64,000 nucleotides of DNA from a virus, in the IMG/VR virus record IMGVR_UViG_3300033144_007170, positions 29,557 to 93,556 of that record; one strand, given 5' to 3'. Shown one piece after another: positions 39,909-49,738 of the stretch; position 1 is the first letter of the stretch, and every line of letters starts with the position of its first letter. The notes beneath the pieces were generated by a model that made no database searches, was not told the origin of the DNA, and saw nothing but the letters and a program-made list of their open reading frames with translations. The translations under genes and the position numbers were made by a program.

Positions 39909-41589
39909 GTCTCGCCTCCAAATCTAATTCAGTAGTATAGCCGTTAGAGTCTATATTAATAGTATACCCTTTTACATAATTATATCCGATTATTCCAGAT
40001 TCTATTATTGAACCCAGCCCAAATACTGCCATCAAAGGAATAGGGTCTATAAGGGGAGTCGAAGCTCGTACGGCTTGGAACTCATAAGCCACCAAAGCAG
40101 ATAAATAAGTGTAACAATCTTCTATAGAATTCCAATCGGGCGTATTGATGCTAAAAACTAAAGGAGGTTCATCTTTTACAGTAAGCATTGGACGTAATGG
40201 ACAATCCCCGGCGAATACCTGCATCGTTTTCTCTGCTCCATCAGTTCCGCCACTATTAAGATGTTGCTGTCCTCCTGCCTCTACAATATCATGCTCAAAA
40301 GTATAAGAAGTTTGCCACTCTTCTTCTTCGATATTCCACATCTTTGTAGCTATGATTGTATCAACACCGTAGGTCTCTGAACTTATTCTTGAATATCGAG
40401 ATGTACGGATTTCGGACATAATTAAAACAGCACTTTCATAGGATTCTAACCCCGACAATTTATAATCCCTTGCATCATATTTTGTATATGCGCCATCATC
40501 GGAATCATAAATATATAATTCCTGTTTGGATGTAACCTGTCCTTTGAGATGCAGTGTCAAATCATGTTCGTATGCTGTGGATATTATGCTATATGTAACT
40601 ATAGTCTCCCCTATTAGAGTTTTGCACGTTTCTGTTTCAGATTCTATTACCTGGCTCCATGCGTATACAATATCGGCTGAAGTTTCAAAATAACTCGTGT
40701 ATCCAAGGACGTCAGTTAGGGTTGATTGTTGAGTTCGATTAGTTAAAACCGATTCTCCTACTGCTATTCCTGTACGGGTTTCTGTTATAGCATAAACTTC
40801 ATAAGAACCGTCTGGTGCCACAACCATACCTGAATGTTCAGAATAACTACTTTGTCCTATACCGCTTACAAAATCAGGATCTAATGTAGGATCTAAATCT
40901 TCTCGATATTGGCCTTCCTGACCTTCTACTTTAATGCATCCAGGGACAGGGGCGTATTCGGTATCTACTGATTTTGAAGTTGTTCCTGTTAAGGTTAAAG
41001 GAAAACTCATTAAAGTTCCTGCGCCATTTCTCTCTAGAACATATAAAGTTCCCCCAGATAAAACTATCAAGGGCTCAAATGTAGAAATAAGTCCGGTAAG
41101 TGCTTCAAAGAAAGTCGAACCTATACCTATTGTAAAATCTCCCACCCAAAAATCGGGGAGGGTATTCTCAACCTCTAATCCCATCCACTCAATTACAATT
41201 TTTTCTATGATACTGTGCATGGACCAGCCCATTGAACCATATTGATCGCCAATTCGGATATATACTTGGGAATCAGGATATGGATTTTCTGTCATATAAG
41301 ATGCCTGATCTTCGGCAGTCATTGTAAAGAAAGAAATATCACAATCGGGCGATTTTCGAGTATAGGCATATTCCGTGGAGAACCCCGAAACTGTTGTAAT
41401 TAATCCACCTTCGGCATCTTCTGTATAGTTTATAGTTCGGATAGTCATTGTCCGATCTCTCCATAATCTCGGATCAGACAAAGATATAGTCGAACCTAAA
41501 ACATATACCTGTTCCCCCGGCTCACTGAAACTAATCTCTTCACAAAGCGTATTCTCATTAAAATTTATATTTATATTAATGTAGGCCAT
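39901..41589 (-). CDS. tail hub/baseplate protein, 562 aa
   Basis: Start set at ATG 41589 (MAYINI), because it follows the tape measure stop directly. Beta-rich with several Thr/Ser-rich blocks (TRTGIAVGESVLTNRTQQSTLTDVL). Position right after the tape measure is that of a distal tail or tail-hub protein that carries the fibres. Family not recognised. Confidence 0.6.
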   Translation of the reverse strand: MAYINININFNENTLCEEISFSEPGEQVYVLGSTISLSDPRLWRDRTMTIRTINYTEDAEGGLITTVSGFSTEYAYTRKSPDCDISFFTMTAEDQASYMTENPYPDSQVYIRIGDQYGSMGWSMHSIIEKIVIEWMGLEVENTLPDFWVGDFTIGIGSTFFEALTGLISTFEPLIVLSGGTLYVLERNGAGTLMSFPLTLTGTTSKSVDTEYAPVPGCIKVEGQEGQYREDLDPTLDPDFVSGIGQSSYSEHSGMVVAPDGSYEVYAITETRTGIAVGESVLTNRTQQSTLTDVLGYTSYFETSADIVYAWSQVIESETETCKTLIGETIVTYSIISTAYEHDLTLHLKGQVTSKQELYIYDSDDGAYTKYDARDYKLSGLESYESAVLIMSEIRTSRYSRISSETYGVDTIIATKMWNIEEEEWQTSYTFEHDIVEAGGQQHLNSGGTDGAEKTMQVFAGDCPLRPMLTVKDEPPLVFSINTPDWNSIEDCYTYLSALVAYEFQAVRASTPLIDPIPLMAVFGLGSIIESGIIGYNYVKGYTINIDSNGYTTELDLEARRA

Positions 41590-41591
41590 GA

Positions 41592-44500
41592 TTATCCAGC
41601 CGCCATAGCTTCCCAAATATAACCCCCTTGCTCAAAGGTTACTGTTTTGGGATTCGATTGAGTAATTTTACTGTTTCCTATTTGAGCAGAAGGGATAGTA
41701 GAAGTCTGAGGTATTCTATTGGAACTCAGACTGCCTCTAATCCCCGATGCTATGTTCTCTAACCATCTTGCAACTGTATCTGATTTAGATAAAGCCATTT
41801 TGGTATTGGCGACATTATTTCTTAATTCTTTCAACTGATCTTGTTGCATTTTTATATCAGCTCTGACTGTTTCCATAGTAGCTTTCATAAGATCTGTCTG
41901 CGCTCCTGCCATTTTTGCATAAAGACCGGCTCTTTCTTCGGATCTATGTTTAGTAAAAGGGACAGCCTTTTCGAGAAGAGCCATTCTCATTTCAGCTAAA
42001 GCTTTTCTGCCTCCCGGAAATTCCCCCGCACCTTTTCTTTCAACTACTGCTTTTTGAATTCCTTGTAATATATAGCTTATATAAGGAGGTACTTTCTTGC
42101 CTTCTCCTGCCCCCAAACCTTCTCTATAAGTCATACCCGCACGGCCCATTCCAAACATGCCTTTAGGGACCATAGATACATCACCTATTTTTTCCATGAC
42201 CATTCTACGAAAATCCCACTCCCTGCCTTCGCTTCTTGCTTTTATACTTTTTTGTCTTAATTCTTCATAACGGTCCTGTTTAGTTTTCCGTTTCGTGGGT
42301 ATCCCAGTCAAATCGGGCGGGGGTGCGGCTTCCTCCCCGCCATATTTAGCTATTCCTATGAAAGCCCCCTGTAATTTACTGGCGAAAGATAATATAGTAG
42401 ATTGTATCCCCCCAGCTAAGTTTGCCAAATTCTTAGCTATATTTCGAGGTATTTTAGCTAATTCTTTCTTATATTTTTTTTCTTTTTTTGTAGCCTCTTC
42501 CGTTAATTCTATTCTCTTTTTTAATAGCTCTATATAATCTTCTCTTTTAATATCGGGGACTTTTCCTTCAGCTACCTCCTGTAATTTTTTGACTACCAGC
42601 AATAAGGCTCCGGCATCTTTTTTTGCCATCTTATATTTATCTAACCAATCTTTAAGGCTATCAGGAGCAGCTTTTACCATAGAAACCAAATCGGTCCACG
42701 CATTTTTCTGATCTACGGTTTTATCGTACATCTCAGCGAGGGCATCTAATTTTTCTTGCAAATCGAACTTCTTTATATAAATTCCTAAATCTACTTTTTT
42801 GCCTGATTTAGCCGCTTTGAGAATAGCCTTATCGTATCCCTCCATTTGTTTTTGTGCCTCTTCTTGCTCTTTACCTCCTGTTTTCCTCCACTCCTCTAAA
42901 GCCCTAGCTCGTGTTAGATTTTTCTCTGCTTCAGCCAGTGAGTTGGTTATACCTTTTAAATCTTTTTTAGAAGTACCTATCATTTTATAGGCAAGTAATT
43001 GCTGTTTAAGACTTTCCAGATGGTATTTATGTTCTTTTAAGCTTAATTCTGGAGTTACTATTTCCTTCTTATCTCTTCCTAATTCATAATCAAAAATACC
43101 CTTCGCACGGGCCCCCAAGTCTTTAAATTTATCAGTTATCCCTTTATCCCCTTTTGCCTCTTTTTTAGCTTTACGCCGCTTGCCCCATCCCTCACTCATA
43201 GCTTCGGGCAGTCCCCGTGGCAAAACCCCTTTAACAAGAGTACTGAGCAGCCCTCCCATAAAAGCCTTACCGGAAGCTTTACCGGCAGCGACCATCCCTT
43301 CATAAAATAAAGCACCGAGAGTTTTAACAACATCTTTAATTATAGGGGGGAGACCCTCCATTAAAACCTTAGCTATTTTAGATACAAAAGTAAGAAAAGG
43401 ACTTTTCCATTCCTCTATTATAGTTCGTAGAACAATAGAGATTCTTTTGGCCGCTTCTACCACTCCCCCTAATAGATCCCCTTCTTTTAAGTATTTAGTC
43501 CAATCTACTTCGGATAAAATAGTTTTTAAAGTCGCCACGAATGCTCGCATATGCTTTCCAGCGTCCATTGCCCATTCTTTTACTATAGGGGAAGCAAACA
43601 CTTTCGTAAGCCAATCGTTCAAACTGGAAATAGCAGTAACTACTTCCCAATAAGCTCCAGTAGATTTCATCATATCATTTACAAAGGATCTATATTGATC
43701 CCTTAAATTCCCAATCTGGATACCAATATTCATGGCTGCATCGGCCATTGATTTGGCCGGGACATTTAATTTGACAAACTCCCCAAAAGCTTTAAGAGCT
43801 TTTTGTGAATCTTTGGTTATTTCATTTAAAGTATATCCTCCAGCTTCCGCTATTGCGTGTGCCGAAATCTCAAATCGTCTTCGTATAGATCTCATATCTC
43901 CAGACAAAGCTTCTCTAAGAGCAATGCCTGCCCCTTTAACTCCCTGTATCGGGTCAAGAGTAGCAAAACCTTGTATAATATTCATAATGTTTTTAAGGTC
44001 TTTTTCATCCGCCCGGCGGAACATAGGCTTTAAGGCCGGGAGAGCGGCAAGAGATCGGAAAGTATCCAGTACCTCCTCAAACATAGCGGGGTATTCTGCG
44101 GCATATTTGGTGGCAAACTTCATCATTTTGCCAAGAGCATAAGTATTTTTTATTATACCTCCAAGACTGATCTCATAAGATCTAAAAGCCTCTCTAATGG
44201 ACATAAAATCAACGACCATTCTTTTGGCAAACTGAGCAGTTTTATACCCTATATAAACAAAGGCCGCACCCCCTGCTACAGATACGGCAACAAAAGCAGC
44301 TACTAAAACGGTTAAGGCATTTTTTAAATTAAAAATCTTTTTAGCTACCGAAGAAAGTGCACGCCCTCCTCCAGATAACATATTCAGGAATCTTCCCCAA
44401 ACAGAAGTAGCCTTCTCTACCCCTTTGATATCCTGTTTAGGGGCTTTTACTCCCGGAATATCAGGCTTAGGGACTTTTGCTCTTGGAATATCCGGTCGGA

Positions 44501-45233
44501 GGAATTTTTTACTTAGTAGGGCTCGACGTTTACGTTCTGCGGAGTCAGCCTCGAATTTTTTACTTAGTAAAGCTCGACGTTTATGTTCTATCGCTTCCGC
44601 CATTGACGAAGGGTCGAATTTTCTGTATATAATCTTCTCTTTTTTAGGAAGATTATATTTTCTCGATAAAAGTTTTGTTCTTGCTTTAACGGCTTCCCGA
44701 AAAGCCTTCTTTTCTAAATCAGCTTTTAGACGTGCTGTTTCCACTATAAGACGTCTTTCTATAGCGGCCTTACGGCGGGCATTTCTTTCCTCTTGAGTAT
44801 GAATGCTTCTAAATAAATCTCCATCCTTAGTACGTCTGACCTTCTCTGATTTACCCTTCGGCTTTTTCTCCCCCATAGCCCACGTTACTGGAGCGGCTAA
44901 TTTCTGTCCGGCGAATTTAAAGAAATAATATTGCCGTCTAAGTTCTGAAAATTTCTTGGATAAACCAGATAACGCAGTAACCGAACCATCAGCAAAGCCT
45001 TTAATGTCTCTTTTCGATTCGGAAGCACTTTTACCCATTTTTTGGACACCGGCGCTGAACATAGTTATACGCCCTACATTGCGCATAATTTTGTAAAAAG
45101 CGCCGCCCGCCGAAGTTCCGAATTTCCCGACTCTCCCCCCAGCACTACCAGCAGCTCCGCCAACCTTATTGAAGGCTCCGGTTACTTTACCTGCACCACT
45201 GGTAGAAAATCTAATTCGTGCTCTGGCTGCCAC
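41592..45233 (-). CDS. tail tape measure protein, 1213 aa
   Basis: Sets tail length and, in many phages, goes into the host with DNA. Seen: N-terminal GSA-rich helix repeats, long Lys/Arg/Glu/Ala coiled coils, a hydrophobic membrane-active segment at about residues 305-335 (ALTVLVAAFVAVSVAGGAAFV), and further helices. GTG start at 45233. Length implies a tail of roughly 180 nm by the usual 1.5 angstrom per residue rule. No lysozyme domain was recognised. Confidence 0.88.
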   Translation of the reverse strand: MAARARIRFSTSGAGKVTGAFNKVGGAAGSAGGRVGKFGTSAGGAFYKIMRNVGRITMFSAGVQKMGKSASESKRDIKGFADGSVTALSGLSKKFSELRRQYYFFKFAGQKLAAPVTWAMGEKKPKGKSEKVRRTKDGDLFRSIHTQEERNARRKAAIERRLIVETARLKADLEKKAFREAVKARTKLLSRKYNLPKKEKIIYRKFDPSSMAEAIEHKRRALLSKKFEADSAERKRRALLSKKFLRPDIPRAKVPKPDIPGVKAPKQDIKGVEKATSVWGRFLNMLSGGGRALSSVAKKIFNLKNALTVLVAAFVAVSVAGGAAFVYIGYKTAQFAKRMVVDFMSIREAFRSYEISLGGIIKNTYALGKMMKFATKYAAEYPAMFEEVLDTFRSLAALPALKPMFRRADEKDLKNIMNIIQGFATLDPIQGVKGAGIALREALSGDMRSIRRRFEISAHAIAEAGGYTLNEITKDSQKALKAFGEFVKLNVPAKSMADAAMNIGIQIGNLRDQYRSFVNDMMKSTGAYWEVVTAISSLNDWLTKVFASPIVKEWAMDAGKHMRAFVATLKTILSEVDWTKYLKEGDLLGGVVEAAKRISIVLRTIIEEWKSPFLTFVSKIAKVLMEGLPPIIKDVVKTLGALFYEGMVAAGKASGKAFMGGLLSTLVKGVLPRGLPEAMSEGWGKRRKAKKEAKGDKGITDKFKDLGARAKGIFDYELGRDKKEIVTPELSLKEHKYHLESLKQQLLAYKMIGTSKKDLKGITNSLAEAEKNLTRARALEEWRKTGGKEQEEAQKQMEGYDKAILKAAKSGKKVDLGIYIKKFDLQEKLDALAEMYDKTVDQKNAWTDLVSMVKAAPDSLKDWLDKYKMAKKDAGALLLVVKKLQEVAEGKVPDIKREDYIELLKKRIELTEEATKKEKKYKKELAKIPRNIAKNLANLAGGIQSTILSFASKLQGAFIGIAKYGGEEAAPPPDLTGIPTKRKTKQDRYEELRQKSIKARSEGREWDFRRMVMEKIGDVSMVPKGMFGMGRAGMTYREGLGAGEGKKVPPYISYILQGIQKAVVERKGAGEFPGGRKALAEMRMALLEKAVPFTKHRSEERAGLYAKMAGAQTDLMKATMETVRADIKMQQDQLKELRNNVANTKMALSKSDTVARWLENIASGIRGSLSSNRIPQTSTIPSAQIGNSKITQSNPKTVTFEQGGYIWEAMAAG

Positions 45234-45936
45234 TGTTTTGTATCCTTTGGGTCAATGTATTCAATCGTTGTAAAATATCAGTATATTTACCGGATCTTTT
45301 TAACTCCTCTATATAAACTTTTGGGGGATCGGCATCGGGATGCCCTTTGTAATCTTTTGGGTATAATTCCCGACGAATTGCATCAAACTCCACCATAGCT
45401 TTTACTGCATCTAAAGGTAAAGGACGTCCCGCTTCCGCAGAAGTTAAATATCGTCCCCACAAAGTATTGTTCATAGAACAACGCTTTGCTACATTTCCGT
45501 ATTTTCCTAAACAACAATCTTTTCGATAAGTATCCCATTTCTGTTTAAAAGGTAATTTAAGCTTTGGATTGTTAGTTAGTCTAATTTTTACTTCACAATC
45601 AGCGGCGTTCAAATAATCAATATCATTAGGAAAATCGCGTAACGGGTCTTTTAATTTATCCTTAGCTCTATTCAATTTCTCTTCCGGATCTCCTTCGCTC
45701 TTGTCTTCATCTAAATTTATCCCGGCAAACGCTGCTTGCGTTTTTAATTCCTGCAAATTGCGCTCTTGCAGTTTATTCCAATAAAGTCTTAATAAAGGAC
45801 GGGTAAACCCTGTTAATCTTCCGTTTTCCCAATTTCCTTGGATATATTCTCTGGTGTACCCATATTCTTTGGCGAAGTGCTCATAGATGGCTCCAATTGA
45901 ACTGGTTCTCGACTCTCTGTTCTGATCTCCATCCAC
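45211..45936 (-). CDS. tail assembly chaperone extension (GT frame), reached by -1 frameshift
   Basis: The frame lies -1 relative to the upstream chaperone and overlaps it. Expressed by slipping at A AAA AAC (45954-45960) to give a fusion of about 399 residues. Direct initiation at the GTG at 45936 is unlikely, as no good ribosome binding site is seen. The distal part (helical, EEKLNRAKDKLKDPLRD) would bind the tape measure or tail tube, as in lambda gpGT. The 3' end overlaps the tape measure start by 23 bases. Confidence 0.8.
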   Translation of the reverse strand: MDGDQNRESRTSSIGAIYEHFAKEYGYTREYIQGNWENGRLTGFTRPLLRLYWNKLQERNLQELKTQAAFAGINLDEDKSEGDPEEKLNRAKDKLKDPLRDFPNDIDYLNAADCEVKIRLTNNPKLKLPFKQKWDTYRKDCCLGKYGNVAKRCSMNNTLWGRYLTSAEAGRPLPLDAVKAMVEFDAIRRELYPKDYKGHPDADPPKVYIEELKRSGKYTDILQRLNTLTQRIQNSGSQSTN

Positions 45937-46409
45937 TCCATGAGCCCCTTGAAGTTTTTTTCCGTACCTTCTGGGGCAGTGTCATAACTAAAATTTTGAA
46001 CAAAAATTAAACTCGCTATATACCGAAGTTGCTGTATCGTAGCTCTTTTAACGTCAACTTCTGGTATTTTAAAAAGCTCAGATAGCATAACCCTTAATCT
46101 TCCGCTTCCAAGAATAGCAGGTAAAGCATCCTGTTGAAGTGCTTCCAATACAGCATTTTTACAGGATTCGTTTATGCAAACTACTTGCTCTCCTAATGCT
46201 TCTTTATAGACTTTACCACATACTGGACATTTCATATCTGTTGTATATAAAGCATACAGAATTTTAGATATGGTCTTAGACAGCTTCTCAGCTTGCCCTT
46301 CCGTAAGAGGATACAAAGTATGTACTTTAGATCCTATCAAAATAGGCCTCGCTTGCCATTCCGGATTCAGTATCTCAAGTTCTTTAGGTATATCTATTGT
46401 TTCCGTCAT
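45813..46409 (-). CDS. tail assembly chaperone (G frame), with Cys4 motif
   Basis: Start set at ATG 46409 (MTETIDIP) with AAAGGAG 9 bases upstream. Shorter of the two frameshift products. Cx2C (MKCPVCGK) and C-x-x-x-x-C (CINESC) suggest a zinc site, unusual for this family. C-terminal 45 codons are specific to the unshifted product. Location directly upstream of the tape measure is the classical one. Confidence 0.75.
   Translation of the reverse strand: MTETIDIPKELEILNPEWQARPILIGSKVHTLYPLTEGQAEKLSKTISKILYALYTTDMKCPVCGKVYKEALGEQVVCINESCKNAVLEALQQDALPAILGSGRLRVMLSELFKIPEVDVKRATIQQLRYIASLIFVQNFSYDTAPEGTEKNFKGLMEWMEIRTESREPVQLEPSMSTSPKNMGTPENISKEIGKTED
45954..45960 (-). other. programmed -1 ribosomal frameshift site A AAA AAC
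   Basis: In the chaperone frame the codons read GAA AAA AAC (E-K-N). A AAA AAC is the strongest known -1 slippery heptamer. After slipping, translation continues CTT CAA GGG GCT into the 45211-45936 frame with no stop. Geometry matches the lambda G/GT arrangement. Confidence 0.85.
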
Positions 46410-46423
46410 CTTCGCCATCTCCT

Positions 46424-46702
46424 TTAAGTTTCAGTGTGTTTATGCGCTGTAATTTCAGCATTATAAAGATCTAAGGGTGGGTATATAGGAGATATGCTGG
46501 GATCTCCTTCTAATACCCACCCACTTCCAACTATTTCTGTAATTTTCGTATTGACCTCTGCTTCGGTAGCCCAGAACATTCTCCAAGATTTTGAAGTAAA
46601 GTATCCCAGTTCCTGCACTTCAGCACTGCCTCCAACAAGTACAAATTCTGCTTGTCTTAGACGTTTTATTTCAGGACTATCCACTACAAAAGGTCTGCTC
46701 AT
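46424..46702 (-). CDS. hypothetical tail protein, 92 aa
   Basis: Starts MSRPFVVDSPEIKRLRQAEF; beta-rich middle (VLVGGSAEVQELGYFTSKSWRMFW). Between tail tube and chaperone genes. Unknown function. Confidence 0.5.
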   Translation of the reverse strand: MSRPFVVDSPEIKRLRQAEFVLVGGSAEVQELGYFTSKSWRMFWATEAEVNTKITEIVGSGWVLEGDPSISPIYPPLDLYNAEITAHKHTET

Positions 46703-46716
46703 TTATATTTTCCTTA

Positions 46717-47445
46717 TTAGGCTGACCCCTCGAAAATTTCTATCGTCTCTTCAAAATCCGCCCTATCCTCAGCGTTGAGGGTCATGGTCTTACGAATAGT
46801 ATACTGATTCGCAGATCCGATTTCTGCACTACCGAACAGATCAGAGGTTAGTACATTATCGCACGCATTTCCTGCTGTATTCCCTGTATACTTGATAAAC
46901 TCGCAAGTAAACGTTTCCCATTCAGTAGACTCTTTTACTACATCCACCCGACGGCACATAAAATCGTCTCCATAAACTTCTGCTCCGCTTGACAGACAAT
47001 CTACAGCGGCTTTGATTCCTGAGCCGGCGGCGGCTCCAAGATCCAAATATTCACCACGAGCCCAAGGCGCTCCGCCTGCCGGGGAATAACCTTCGATTGT
47101 AAGAGTTTCTGCTACACGGAAAACAATAAGCCCATCTGTATAAGTAAGCAGATCGCTACTTCCGGGAACCTCCCCAGGACTGAACGGAATATTGTGAGGG
47201 TCCGTTGCTTCTTCGGATCTTTCCCATGTTACTGTTTTAAGGGTTCGTCCGGTCGGATTATCAGCGGAACCCTCGATGCCGTATGTTAATGCATAAGAAG
47301 ACGGCGCACTTCTTGTTAAGGTTTTTGAATGCTTTAAATCAAAAACTGTGGTTGAAAATCCATCTCTGAACTCTAACTCTTCCATTGTTTGGGAATCTTC
47401 GTCTCTCTCAACGTTCCCAGATGCCCCGAATAGCGGAAAACCCAT
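46717..47445 (-). CDS. major tail (tube) protein candidate, 242 aa
   Basis: Acidic, beta-rich, of normal length for a tail tube subunit. GDDFMCRRVDVVKESTEWETFTCEFIKYTG is a long beta hairpin. The place just upstream of the chaperone pair is that of the major tail protein. Assignment mostly from gene order. Confidence 0.6.
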   Translation of the reverse strand: MGFPLFGASGNVERDEDSQTMEELEFRDGFSTTVFDLKHSKTLTRSAPSSYALTYGIEGSADNPTGRTLKTVTWERSEEATDPHNIPFSPGEVPGSSDLLTYTDGLIVFRVAETLTIEGYSPAGGAPWARGEYLDLGAAAGSGIKAAVDCLSSGAEVYGDDFMCRRVDVVKESTEWETFTCEFIKYTGNTAGNACDNVLTSDLFGSAEIGSANQYTIRKTMTLNAEDRADFEETIEIFEGSA

Positions 47446-47487
47446 GATATCCTCCTTTTGTAAAGATAAAAAATACTAATAGTTTTA

Positions 47488-47961
47488 TTACGGCAAAATG
47501 CCGTCTCTACTCATGTGAAGTAAATAATCAGACCGAAACCCCCGATTTGGGGTTTCGTCTGGAAAATTAAGCATACCCGAATCGTCGAATCTTGGTATTA
47601 AACAATAAGGTGTTAAGTCTATGATGTTGGAAGTATCTGCAAAATCATAGAGAGGTATTGTATTATAATTTAACGCTTCTGTAACATAATCAGCAAGCTC
47701 AGAAGCGTTGTTCCCATACAGATCGTTTTGTATCTTACTCATTATATTGATTTGTACTCTGATATTGGTGAAGATAGCCCCTTTGAAAGTTAGCCAGAAT
47801 ATAGTGAGCCATAAGTCAGTTCCTTGGGGAACAGCTCCTGCTATCTCCCCATAATTAATAAAACAGCGAGGCGTTGACGGCTCAGTAACTAATTTTAGAT
47901 GCAGCCATTTATTAAAACTTCTTTTAATATTAAGAAGTTTTGAGTTTGCAGGAAGAGTCAT
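47488..47961 (-). CDS. tail terminator-like protein, 157 aa
   Basis: Small alpha/beta protein (NIKRSFNKWLHLKLVTEPS; LTIFWLTFKGAIFTNIRVQINIMSK) in the slot between neck and tail tube genes, where the tail terminator usually is. Motif support is weak. Confidence 0.45.
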   Translation of the reverse strand: MTLPANSKLLNIKRSFNKWLHLKLVTEPSTPRCFINYGEIAGAVPQGTDLWLTIFWLTFKGAIFTNIRVQINIMSKIQNDLYGNNASELADYVTEALNYNTIPLYDFADTSNIIDLTPYCLIPRFDDSGMLNFPDETPNRGFRSDYLLHMSRDGILP

Positions 47962-48003
47962 TTCTCTCGACTCCTTATCTTGAATCTATTTTGAAAAATC
48001 TGT

Positions 48004-48465
48004 TTATTGCCAATGCTTCTCTATTGGAGCATCGAATACTTTTTTTGCCCATGAAGGCACTTCCTGATCCATTTCGTCCTGAACTTCTCTAACGAAGCCC
48101 ATTTCTTTTATTCCTGGATGATTTACATAGGGGGCAAGTACAATATCCCCATCCCACTCAAAACGTAATGCTTTTTTGGTCTTGGGGAAAATCATATGCG
48201 GGGCTGTACCGTATTCCACATAATCTATTCTGTCGTGGGGATTTGTTATCTCAAACCCTGTGATAAATCCCATGCTTCTTTCATATTCTATCTCCCATGC
48301 ATCTCCTGCATGTTCTGTAGTATTTTCATTTCTGGGCGTTACTTTCTGTAATTCTTTTTTCTGTGCTTCTGCATACGCTTTTATTGCGCCTTGTCTAAAT
48401 CCGTATTTGAAAGTTCTTACCGATTTTTTACAAGCCTCTGAAACATTTTCTACCAGTTTAAACAT
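48004..48465 (-). CDS. HK97 gp10-like head-tail/neck protein
   Basis: TP-N-T...GDAWEIEYER...DYVEYGTAPH and HPGI-EMGFVREV match the HK97 gp10 family of neck proteins that join head and tail. Length 153 aa. The region KKALRFEWDG precedes HPGI as in the family. Confidence 0.75.
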   Translation of the reverse strand: MFKLVENVSEACKKSVRTFKYGFRQGAIKAYAEAQKKELQKVTPRNENTTEHAGDAWEIEYERSMGFITGFEITNPHDRIDYVEYGTAPHMIFPKTKKALRFEWDGDIVLAPYVNHPGIKEMGFVREVQDEMDQEVPSWAKKVFDAPIEKHWQ

Positions 48466-48826
48466 CTTCGGATTTCTTTCCTATCACTCTGTATTTATTA
48501 AAGGCTTTTCTGTCTGTAATAGCAAAGATCTCATACAGATCTGCTCCCTTGCGTATTAAATAGCTTGTCTTTAATCCTATATCTGTTCCAAACAAGAATT
48601 TTTGTACGTCAAAACCAAAGCCTGTTCCGTAGATTTCTTTTTCTTTTACAGATACTGGAAATACTAATGCTTTTATATCTTTATCTAAATCCTCTACGCT
48701 TCCTTGAATTAATAAATAAGGGTCTCCCGAACCCTGCTCCACTATATCTATTACCGCTCCATATATAGGATAGAGTTGATCAAAACCAGAAGTAAAAAGA
48801 GCATCCAAGTCTGTTTGAAGACTCAT
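48458..48826 (-). CDS. head-closure/connector protein candidate, 122 aa
   Basis: Small beta-barrel-like protein (YGAVIDIVEQGSGDPYLLIQGSV; YLIRKGADLYEIF) between the adaptor and gp10-like genes. Overlaps both by 4-8 bases. Position suggests a head-closure or stopper protein. Confidence 0.5.
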   Translation of the reverse strand: MSLQTDLDALFTSGFDQLYPIYGAVIDIVEQGSGDPYLLIQGSVEDLDKDIKALVFPVSVKEKEIYGTGFGFDVQKFLFGTDIGLKTSYLIRKGADLYEIFAITDRKAFNKYRVIGKKSEDV

Positions 48827-49341
48827 ATTAAAGCCCCTCTTTTTATATAGGGCTTCATTGTAAACAGAACTATAGTACGGGCAGGTGCTCCGGAAGGAGC
48901 CATAAGACTGGCACCGGAAACATATTTTGCAGTAAAATCTCCCCGCACAGTCAGCTCCCCGATTTTTAAAGCATCAGGATTGGACTGGGCATAATCGTTT
49001 GCTGCAAAATAAACTAATTCTGACTGAGAATCTTTTACTTCCGTAGGTATAGTATCAGAACCGTAAATAGGTTGGCTATCTTCATCCCTGGGGAATTTTA
49101 AAGCTTGGGGTACATGATCTTCTTCCCAATTATCTTTATTAGCATCGTCGGCAGAAGATCCTATGATGGGAAAGGAATCCAGGATCTTACAGCCTATTTT
49201 GGTAAGCCTTTCTTTTGCGGCGGAACCAAAAGCAGACCAAGCAGTAAGATCATATCCTGTAGTAGCAAGATAAGTGTCTATTTCAGCTACGGTGGCATAG
49301 CTATTTGAAGCACTGCCACCGATAGTTGTGATAAGTGCCAT
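48823..49341 (-). CDS. head-tail adaptor (DnaT-like family), 172 aa
   Basis: Motif NSYATVAEIDTYLA...W......K...L..A...LDSFP...G.......QAL-FPR...G..IP..V-D-Q-EL-Y is that of phage head-tail connector proteins annotated as DnaT-like. Joins portal and tail. ATGA overlap with the downstream gene. Confidence 0.7.
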   Translation of the reverse strand: MALITTIGGSASNSYATVAEIDTYLATTGYDLTAWSAFGSAAKERLTKIGCKILDSFPIIGSSADDANKDNWEEDHVPQALKFPRDEDSQPIYGSDTIPTEVKDSQSELVYFAANDYAQSNPDALKIGELTVRGDFTAKYVSGASLMAPSGAPARTIVLFTMKPYIKRGALI

Positions 49342-49358
49342 ACCAGCATCCTTTTAGC

Positions 49359-49706
49359 CTATTGTTTCACCGAAGTATTGTCCTGGTCGAACCAAAATAC
49401 AAGCAAATCCCCCGCACTAAGATTCGAAGTCATTGCAATATTATTTGTAGATCCCGCCACAAGGGAACAAACATCAGTTTCTATAGAAAAAGATCCTGTA
49501 TCTTTTATGTAAGTGGCAGCCAATAGGGTATCGTTGGCTGTAATAGTGGCGGAACCGTCGGTTAGAGTAGAACTGCCAGCGTTTACGCCTGTTGCGAAAG
49601 ATACCCGCAATCCTTGTAATTCAGTGAGGATATTTTTAAGTCCTGCACCTTGCTGATCTGTAAGCTTGGCCCCGCCCTGTCCAAAATGATTAGCGATTGT
49701 TCTCAT
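49359..49706 (-). CDS. capsid decoration or head protein candidate, 115 aa
   Basis: Ala/Thr/Gly-rich with a beta-strand pattern, in the head cluster just downstream of the capsid gene. Possibly a decoration or minor head protein. No family recognised. Confidence 0.45.
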   Translation of the reverse strand: MRTIANHFGQGGAKLTDQQGAGLKNILTELQGLRVSFATGVNAGSSTLTDGSATITANDTLLAATYIKDTGSFSIETDVCSLVAGSTNNIAMTSNLSAGDLLVFWFDQDNTSVKQ

Positions 49707-49738
49707 AATATATTTCCTCCATCATAAATGGAATACCT

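Noticed and set aside
41600-45240. Several long plus-strand frames opposite the tape measure and other large genes
   Set aside because: They lie entirely antisense to well-supported minus-strand genes, lack ribosome binding sites and look like composition-driven shadows.
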